A program made the position numbers and the translations under genes. Under the pieces are notes generated by a model, which had not been told where the DNA came from, ran no database searches, and saw only the letters and a list, made by a program, of their open reading frames with translations. A stretch of DNA of 64,000 nt from Paraburkholderia megapolitana (GTDB lineage: Bacteria; Pseudomonadota; Gammaproteobacteria; Burkholderiales; Burkholderiaceae): assembly GCF_007556815.1 (NCBI RefSeq), contig NZ_CP041743.1, positions 248,001 to 312,000 of the forward strand. Reading direction: 5' to 3'. Positions 55,110 to 61,800 of the stretch are shown piece by piece (position 1 is the stretch's first letter; each line of letters opens with the position of its first letter).

Positions 55110-56791
55110 GCATGCTTAAAAATGGTCTTGCTGCAGCGGTCCTGTTAGCGCTAGCCGGCGCGGCTCAAGCGACCCAGATGGTCATCGTCAATGTGGATCA
55201 GGCCGGTCTGGGCCTCAACGATCCTACTGTCGTACAACCGGTAGGCGGCAACCCCGGCACGACGCTCGGTCAACAACGAACGATCGCCTATCAGTACGCC
55301 GCCGATGCATGGGGAAGCGTGATAAACAGCACGGTCCCGATCAAGGTTCAGGCGAGTTTTGCAGCGCTGGCATGCACCGCTACAACCGCTGTATTAGGTT
55401 CGGCGCGTAGCGCCTATGTTCTCTATAACTTCAATGCCAGCGCGATCCCCAATATCTGGTACCCCGCAGCGTTGGCCAATGCGGTAAACGGTGCTGATCT
55501 GCTAAGCGGCGGTGCGGCTATCGTCAGTAGCTTCAATGCCAATATCGGGCAACCCAATTGCCTTGCAGGCACGACCTGGTATTACGGGCTCGACGACAAC
55601 GCACCAGCAGGCACCACCGATTTCATCGACACCGTCATGCACGAAATCGCCCATGGCCTAGGCTTCGCCAGCACGACCAACGTCAGCACAGGTGCATTGC
55701 TGAACAATATGGGTGATGTCTTTTCGACGCCGATCTTCGATCACGTTTCCGGCCTGAACTGGAATGCGATGACGACAGCTCAGCGCAAAGCTTCAATCGT
55801 CGGTCAGGGGTTGGTGTTCGGCGGGCCTACCGTGACGCAGGAAATTCCACTGGTACTGCTGAACCGGTTGTCGCTCAACGCCAGGATGGGCGCATCGACC
55901 ACGAGCTACTCGATCGGTATGGCTAACTTCGGACCTCCAGCCAACGCCAGCAATTTTGTCGGTCAGGTCTCGGTGGTCAGCGACGGCAGCGCCAATCCTT
56001 CGCAAGGTTGTGGGACGTTGATCAACACCGGTAGCGGCGGCGATGGTGGCCCACTTGCAGGCTTGATCGCACTCGCCGTCGCAGGTGGCTGTAACAGCGG
56101 TACCAAAGCCTTTCAGGCCCAGCTCGCGGGTGCTACTGGCATCATCATCGTGAGCAACCAGCCGGGGCCTGCGCCCTACCTCACGGATGGCTATACCAAC
56201 AATGCGATCCCGACGGTCAGCCTCGCCCAGGCCGATGGTACGAAACTGCAGGGCAGTATCCCGGGTGTCAGTGTGACGCTGGCGACCATAGCAGGCATGT
56301 ACCAGGGTGCCGACAACCAGGGCCGAGGCATGTTGTACGCACCTCCCGTCGTACAGCCTGGCTCCAGCCTGTCGCACTGGGATCTGACGATGCAGCCGCA
56401 TACGTTGATGGAACCGGTGGCTCAGAGCGGCCAGATGGCAAACCTGAAGCTGGACCTTACCCCTGCGGCGCTCAAAGACATCGGCTGGACGCGCAATACC
56501 GCTAACGGTGTGCTTGGGGGCGGCCTGATTTCGGGAGGGTTGCTGCCGGCTTGCGACACCGGCGTGCCTGCTGTTGCGGCCGGTGGGGCGATCACCGGCG
56601 CCAGCATCGTGGCGCGGGCCAACGTCTGCCGGCTCAATCCTGGCCTGCTTGGGACGGAATACATGTCGTGCGTCAATAACTATGCGAGTACGCTGGCTGC
56701 GCAAAAGCTGATTACGATGGCGCAGCAATTGCAGGTAGGCGTGTGTGCGACCACGACGGGCATACTGCCGCTCGCGACGAAGAGTAAGTAA
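55106..56791 (+). CDS. Secreted HExxH metallopeptidase-like protein with PA domain
   Basis: A 561-residue exported protein. The signal peptide ends at AQA/TQM. The zinc motif HEIAHGLGF is at 179-187, but the residue in the third metzincin ligand position (189) is Ser, so zinc coordination must differ or use another side chain. A PA (protease-associated) domain follows (about 290-390, with GDGGPLAGLIALAVAGGC and GATGIIIVSNQPG). HWDLTMQPHTLMEP resembles the Met-turn region of related secreted peptidases. It forms an operon with the small secreted protein upstream. Confidence 0.8.
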   Translation: MSMLKNGLAAAVLLALAGAAQATQMVIVNVDQAGLGLNDPTVVQPVGGNPGTTLGQQRTIAYQYAADAWGSVINSTVPIKVQASFAALACTATTAVLGSARSAYVLYNFNASAIPNIWYPAALANAVNGADLLSGGAAIVSSFNANIGQPNCLAGTTWYYGLDDNAPAGTTDFIDTVMHEIAHGLGFASTTNVSTGALLNNMGDVFSTPIFDHVSGLNWNAMTTAQRKASIVGQGLVFGGPTVTQEIPLVLLNRLSLNARMGASTTSYSIGMANFGPPANASNFVGQVSVVSDGSANPSQGCGTLINTGSGGDGGPLAGLIALAVAGGCNSGTKAFQAQLAGATGIIIVSNQPGPAPYLTDGYTNNAIPTVSLAQADGTKLQGSIPGVSVTLATIAGMYQGADNQGRGMLYAPPVVQPGSSLSHWDLTMQPHTLMEPVAQSGQMANLKLDLTPAALKDIGWTRNTANGVLGGGLISGGLLPACDTGVPAVAAGGAITGASIVARANVCRLNPGLLGTEYMSCVNNYASTLAAQKLITMAQQLQVGVCATTTGILPLATKSK

Positions 56792-56830
56792 GTCCATAGC
56801 ATCGGGGTACGTCGCCCTTGCATTCTCCAT

Positions 56831-56872
56831 TCATTGTGTGCAACGTGCATATATGCACGTTGCACACAATGA
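56831..56872. promoter_or_regulatory. 42-bp perfect palindrome upstream of the MarR gene
   Basis: Bases 56831-56851 are the exact reverse complement of 56852-56872 (left arm TCATTGTGTGCAACGTGCAT plus A). It ends 9 bp before the MarR ATG, so it covers the ribosome-site region and probably the promoter. Likely an autoregulatory MarR operator, or it could form a cruciform or mRNA hairpin hiding the start. Confidence 0.85.
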
Positions 56873-56881
56873 GGTACCCCT

Positions 56882-57415
56882 ATGACCCAGCGCACGGAAA
56901 ACCTGCTCGGCGTACTAGCCGTACTGGTAACGGACGAAATGAACGGCCAGGATACGCCGCCCGCCCTCGCCGGCGCCACGGCGCGCGCCATGCTGAACGC
57001 AATCGGCCAGTACCCGGATTCGTCGATCGAGGTGCTGCGCGAAGCGGTCGACCTGTCGCACCCAGCCGCGGTTCGCGCGGTAGCGGGGCTCGTCGATGCG
57101 GGACTCGTCGAAAAGAAAACCGGCGATGACAGGCGCTCAGTCGCCCTCGTACTCACCGCTGCCGGCAAGCGCGAGATGAATCGTGTGCGGTCGGCTCGCG
57201 ATCGTATGCTGAAGCGCATCGTCGGGCGTCTCGACGATCACGAACGCGTTGCGTTCGAAGACTTGCTGATCAAGATTCTCTGGGAGGAAACGCGAGACCC
57301 GGCGCACGCGATGCAACTGTGCCGCTTTTGCGACGACGGTCCGTGTTTGAAGGCGGGCTGCCCCGTCGAGTGTCGCGAACAAGGACTGCCGATGCCGGAA
57401 CGGAGCGCATCGTGA
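56882..57415 (+). CDS. MarR-family transcriptional regulator with Cys-rich tail
   Basis: A 177-residue MarR winged-helix protein (DNA-binding part about 45-105; SIEVLREAVDLSHPAAVRAVAGLVDAGLVEKK). The C-terminus carries five cysteines (147, 150, 155, 160, 164), suggesting metal or redox sensing. ATG at 56882 directly after the long palindrome. Its stop overlaps the start of the MFS gene (GTGA). It probably represses its own operon and is relieved by a drug, metal or oxidant. Confidence 0.88.
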   Translation: MTQRTENLLGVLAVLVTDEMNGQDTPPALAGATARAMLNAIGQYPDSSIEVLREAVDLSHPAAVRAVAGLVDAGLVEKKTGDDRRSVALVLTAAGKREMNRVRSARDRMLKRIVGRLDDHERVAFEDLLIKILWEETRDPAHAMQLCRFCDDGPCLKAGCPVECREQGLPMPERSAS

Positions 57416-58599
57416 GTACCTCCCCCGTCCGCTGGAACGCGATTGCCGCGCTCAATGCGGTGTCGGCGTTGTCGCAGATCGGTCAGTTCGGCATCGGCTT
57501 CATGGTGCTGCCGGTCTGGCTCGCGCATCGTGGGCTCGATGCGCCGCGCGCGGGTCTGTTCTCGGCTGCACAGTGGACGGGATTGCTCGCTGGCCTGCTG
57601 GTCACACCTGCGCTCATGAACCGGATCGGCGCAAGGTGGACCGTGCTGCTCGGTCTCGTGGCATCGACGGTTGCGTTTGCAATCATGGGTGCGCTGTCGT
57701 GGCCGCTATGGATCGTACCCGGCGCACTGATCGGCTTCGGCATCGGCTTGCGCTGGATCGCCAACGAAACCTGGCTGTATCAACTGGTCCCGACGCAATC
57801 GAGTGGACGCGTCGTCGGCATTCACGAAGCGCTGGTCGCGACAGCCGGTGTGATCGGCCCTGCACTGGCGGTATGGTGCAACGTCGATGGGCACATCACG
57901 TTCATGGCCGGCGCTGCGTTCACGCTTGCCGCAGCCGTGCCGCTATGCATGACCGCATCGAGCAAAGCCGATGGCATCACGACGCAGCCAGCCGCCCGTC
58001 AATCCGCGAAACCGCATGCGCCATTCGATGCGCTCGTTTGTCTCGGCATGGTGGTCGCGGCAATCGGCGGTCTCAGCGACGGCGCGCTCTACGGCCTGTT
58101 TCCACTGTTTGCCGACGGACGCGGTATGAACGGCGCGCAGACAGCCACGTTGCTGACGTTCTTCGGAATCGGTGCAATGGCATGCCAGTTTCCGGTCGGC
58201 TGGTTTGCCGATCGTGCGGGGCTCGGCGCCGCAGTCATCGTCTGTGCTGCGACTAGTACGCTCGCGATCTTCACTTTCTCGCTGGCAGCGCCGTCGTCGT
58301 GGTTGCTCATGGCGAGTGCGGTGCTGCTCGGAGGCATGCATAGCGCGTTTCTGACGCTCGGGTGTTATGCGGTCGCCCGCAGTGGTACGGCGGCACTCAG
58401 TTTCAATGTGCGTAGGGTATCGATTGCGTTTACTGCTGGTTCGATCGTGGGGCCGCTGCTTGCCGGCGTCGCCATGAAGGCGCTCGGCAGCGACATGCTG
58501 ATGTGGCAGCTCGCCATTCTGAGCGGTGCGCTAACCGCCTATGCAATCGGTTTGCATGAAGGCCGGCGTCAGCCTGGGAGATCGTCTTCAATAAGCTAA
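57412..58599 (+). CDS. MFS efflux transporter
   Basis: A 395-residue, 12-helix MFS protein of the YfcJ/YhhS-like drug/sugar efflux type (GFMVLPVWLAHRGLDAPRAG start; GFGIGLRWIANETWLYQL in the middle). The GTG at 57412 is coupled to the MarR stop and has GGAG 7 nt before. A longer frame upstream overlaps the MarR gene and is not used. Function is probably export of the compound sensed by the MarR protein. Confidence 0.86.
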   Translation: MSTSPVRWNAIAALNAVSALSQIGQFGIGFMVLPVWLAHRGLDAPRAGLFSAAQWTGLLAGLLVTPALMNRIGARWTVLLGLVASTVAFAIMGALSWPLWIVPGALIGFGIGLRWIANETWLYQLVPTQSSGRVVGIHEALVATAGVIGPALAVWCNVDGHITFMAGAAFTLAAAVPLCMTASSKADGITTQPAARQSAKPHAPFDALVCLGMVVAAIGGLSDGALYGLFPLFADGRGMNGAQTATLLTFFGIGAMACQFPVGWFADRAGLGAAVIVCAATSTLAIFTFSLAAPSSWLLMASAVLLGGMHSAFLTLGCYAVARSGTAALSFNVRRVSIAFTAGSIVGPLLAGVAMKALGSDMLMWQLAILSGALTAYAIGLHEGRRQPGRSSSIS

Positions 58600-58760
58600 T
58601 GCGGGTTTTAAAGCCGGCAAACGTCGGCATCTGCCCATCTTCTGCTCGCACTACATGCACGACACGTGGCACGCGATATGCGTTTCTGCAAGCGCGTTGA
58701 GTTCGAGAGTCTGCTAACCAAACATGCGTTTCCCATAACGACACCTGAGTTCACCTGCGT

Positions 58761-58808
58761 AAAAACAGAAAGCGGTCGGTATCAGGATTAACCGATACCG
58801 ACCGCTTT
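58761..58808 (-). terminator. Intrinsic terminator of the trimeric autotransporter gene
   Basis: A 15-bp perfect stem (58769-58783 with 58794-58808) with a 10-nt loop. On the minus strand it is followed by TTTCTGTTTTT-like sequence. It lies 17 bp after the autotransporter stop and may also stop the converging MFS transcript. Confidence 0.88.
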
Positions 58809-58824
58809 CATTCACATCAATGTT

Positions 58825-61800
58825 TTACCACTGATAGCCTCCTCCGACCGTAGCGCCGATCGTGCCACGCTGGGTGACGGTGGCTGCGGCCTTGTACACC
58901 CAGCGCCCATTTGCAGAGATAGTCGACAAGCCGAAGGCCATTGCCGATTGCCCCTGATACGTACCTCCGGAGGCGGCCACCATACTGCGACCTGGCGTGT
59001 ACGCCTGTGGCAACCCCGCTACGGCGATCGCAGCTGCGGCGGCAGACTCTGCATAACGCTTGACCTCCCTCCGGGTGTCCCTGAGTTGCGAGACATTCAC
59101 GGCATCGGTCCCATTCACACCTCGTGAAACATTCGTCAACCTGCGTTCGGAACCTGGCGTACCGAGCGAAACCGTATTGGGTTCATCAGCGATAGAACCT
59201 GCCCCAAGAGCAACAGCGTTTGCGACCGCCTGAGTGTTGGCACCGAGCGCTGTAGCTTTGGGGCCGACGGCTTGCGCATTTGCTCCGAGAGCAACTGAAT
59301 CGTCGCCGCGCACTGTCGCCTGGAAACCTGACGCGACGGACCTGTCACCAGTAACAGACGACATCAAGCCATTAGCCGATGATCTGTCACCCGTTACCTC
59401 CGCTCCGAAGCCGATTGCATGAGAATCGCTGCCGGTAACTCGTGCATTCGCACCGACGATAGTCGAACGATCTCCAGTGATAGCCGAATTAGCGCCGACC
59501 ACGGTCGAGCTCTCTCCAGTGACAGCCGAGTTGGCGCCGACATTGGTCGAGTTGTCGCCACGTACAGCGCTCTTCGCGCCGAGATTGGTCGAGCTATTAC
59601 CGATAATCTCACCTCTCACACCGACGTTCGATGAGTCATCTCCTCGCACCATACCGTCCGAACCCTGGTTGGTCGACCGGTAACCAATGACCGTACCGTT
59701 GTAGCCCTGGTTGATCGAGAAGTCGCCCGTGACCGTACCGTTGTTACCCTGGTTGGTCGAGTAGCTACCGCTAATCACCGCGTTGGAACCCTGACTGCTC
59801 ACACCATCACCATCGACGGTGCTTTGATGACCAAGCATCGAGTTATCGCTTCCCTTGACCTTGTTGGCATTGCCGAGAACGGCGTTATTGTCGCCTTCGA
59901 AGACGTTGCCACTCCCGTGATTCACGTTACCGGTGCTGCTGGTGAAGTTGTTGTTGTTGCCCTGACTGGAGTTGTTGCCGCTCTCATTGAACGTATTGCC
60001 GCTCCCAAGATTTACGACATCCGCACTTTTTGTGAAGGTGTTTCCATTTCCCTGATTGTTGGCATTGCTGCTTTGATCAATCGTGTTTCCGTTACCCACA
60101 CTCGTCGAGTTGGCGCTATCTTTTAGCGTTCCGTTGTTGCCCAGAACCACAGCGCCGTCGCTATTTTCAAGCGTTGCATCGTTGCCGTGAACATTGGCGC
60201 GCGCGCTATCTTTCAGCTTGCTGTTATTCCCCATGACCGCGGCGTCGGCACTGTCTTCAAGCTGGTTGCGGTCACCATGGACGTTGCTGTCTGCGCTTCT
60301 GTTCAGGTCATTGTTGTTACCCAGAACATCGGCCCTCTCACTCTCCACAATCCGGTTGCCGTCGCCAACCACCTTGCTGTCAGCACTCTTGTCGGCCTGG
60401 TTCTCGTTACCCACGACGCCCGCATTCGCGCTGTCAGTCAGCCTGTTGCCGTCACCGTGGACGTTGCTGTCTGCGCTTCTGTTCAGGTCATTGTTGTTAC
60501 CCAGAACATCGGCCCTCTCACTCTCCACAATCCGGTTGCCGTCGCCAGATACCTTGCTGTCAGCACTCTTGTCCAGGTTGTTCTGGTTACCCACCACGCC
60601 CGCATTCGCACTGTCGGCCAGCGTGTTCCCGTCACCGTGGACGTTGCTGTCCGCACTCTTGCTCAGGTCGTTGCCGTTACCCAGAATATCGGCTCTCTCG
60701 CTCTCCACGAGCTTGTTGCCATCACCAATCACCTTGCTGTCAGCACTCTTGTCCAGGTTGTTGTCGTTACCAACGACGCCTGCATTCGCGCTATCAGCCA
60801 GCGTATTGCCGTCACCATGGACATTGCTGTCGGCACTCCTGTTCAGGTCGTTGCCGTTACCCAGAACGTCGGCGCGCGCGCTCTCCACGAGCTTGTTGCC
60901 ATCGCCAACCACCATGCTCTCAGCACTCTTGTCCAGGTTGTTCTGGTTACCCACCACACCCGCATTCGCACTGTCGGCCAGCGTGTTGCCATCACCGTGG
61001 ACGTTGCTGTCGGCACTCGTGCTCAGGTCGTTTCCGTTACCCAGAACATCGGCGCGCGCGCTCTCCACCAGCGTGTTGCCGTCACCTTGGACGTTGCTGT
61101 CAGCACTCTTGCTCAGGTCGTTGCCATTACCCAGTACATCAACCCTCTCGCTCTCCACGAGCTTGTTGCCGTCGCCAACCACGTTGCTGTCCGCACTCTT
61201 GTCCAGAGCGTTCTGGTTACCCACGACACCTGCATTTGCGCTGTCAGCCAGCGTGTTCCCGTCACCGTGGACATTGCTGTCGGCACTCTTGCTCAGGTCG
61301 TTGCCATTACCCAGTACATCGGCCCTCTCGCTCTCCACGAGTTTGTTGCCGTCGCCAATCACCTTGCTGTCTGCGCTCTTGTCCAGGTCGTTGTCGTTAC
61401 CGACGACGCCCGCATTCGCGCTGTCAGTCAGCGTGTTCCCGTCACCGTGGACGTTGCTGTCAGCACTCTTGTTCAGGTCGTTGCCATTACCCAGAACATC
61501 AGCCCTCTCGCTCTCCACGAGCTTGTTGCCGTCGCCAACCACGTTGCTGTCAGCACTCTTGTCCAGAGCATTCTGGTTACCCATGACGCCCGCATTCGCG
61601 CTATCAGACAGCGTGTTTCCACCACCGTGGACGTTGCTGTCGGCGCTCGTGCTCAGGTCGTTGTTGTTACCCAGTACATCGGCCCTCTCGCTCTCCACGA
61701 GCTTGTTGCCATCACCAACCACGTTGCTGTCGGCACTCTTGTCCAGAGCGTTCTGGTTACCCACGACACCCGCATTTGCACTGTCAGCCAGCGTGTTGCC

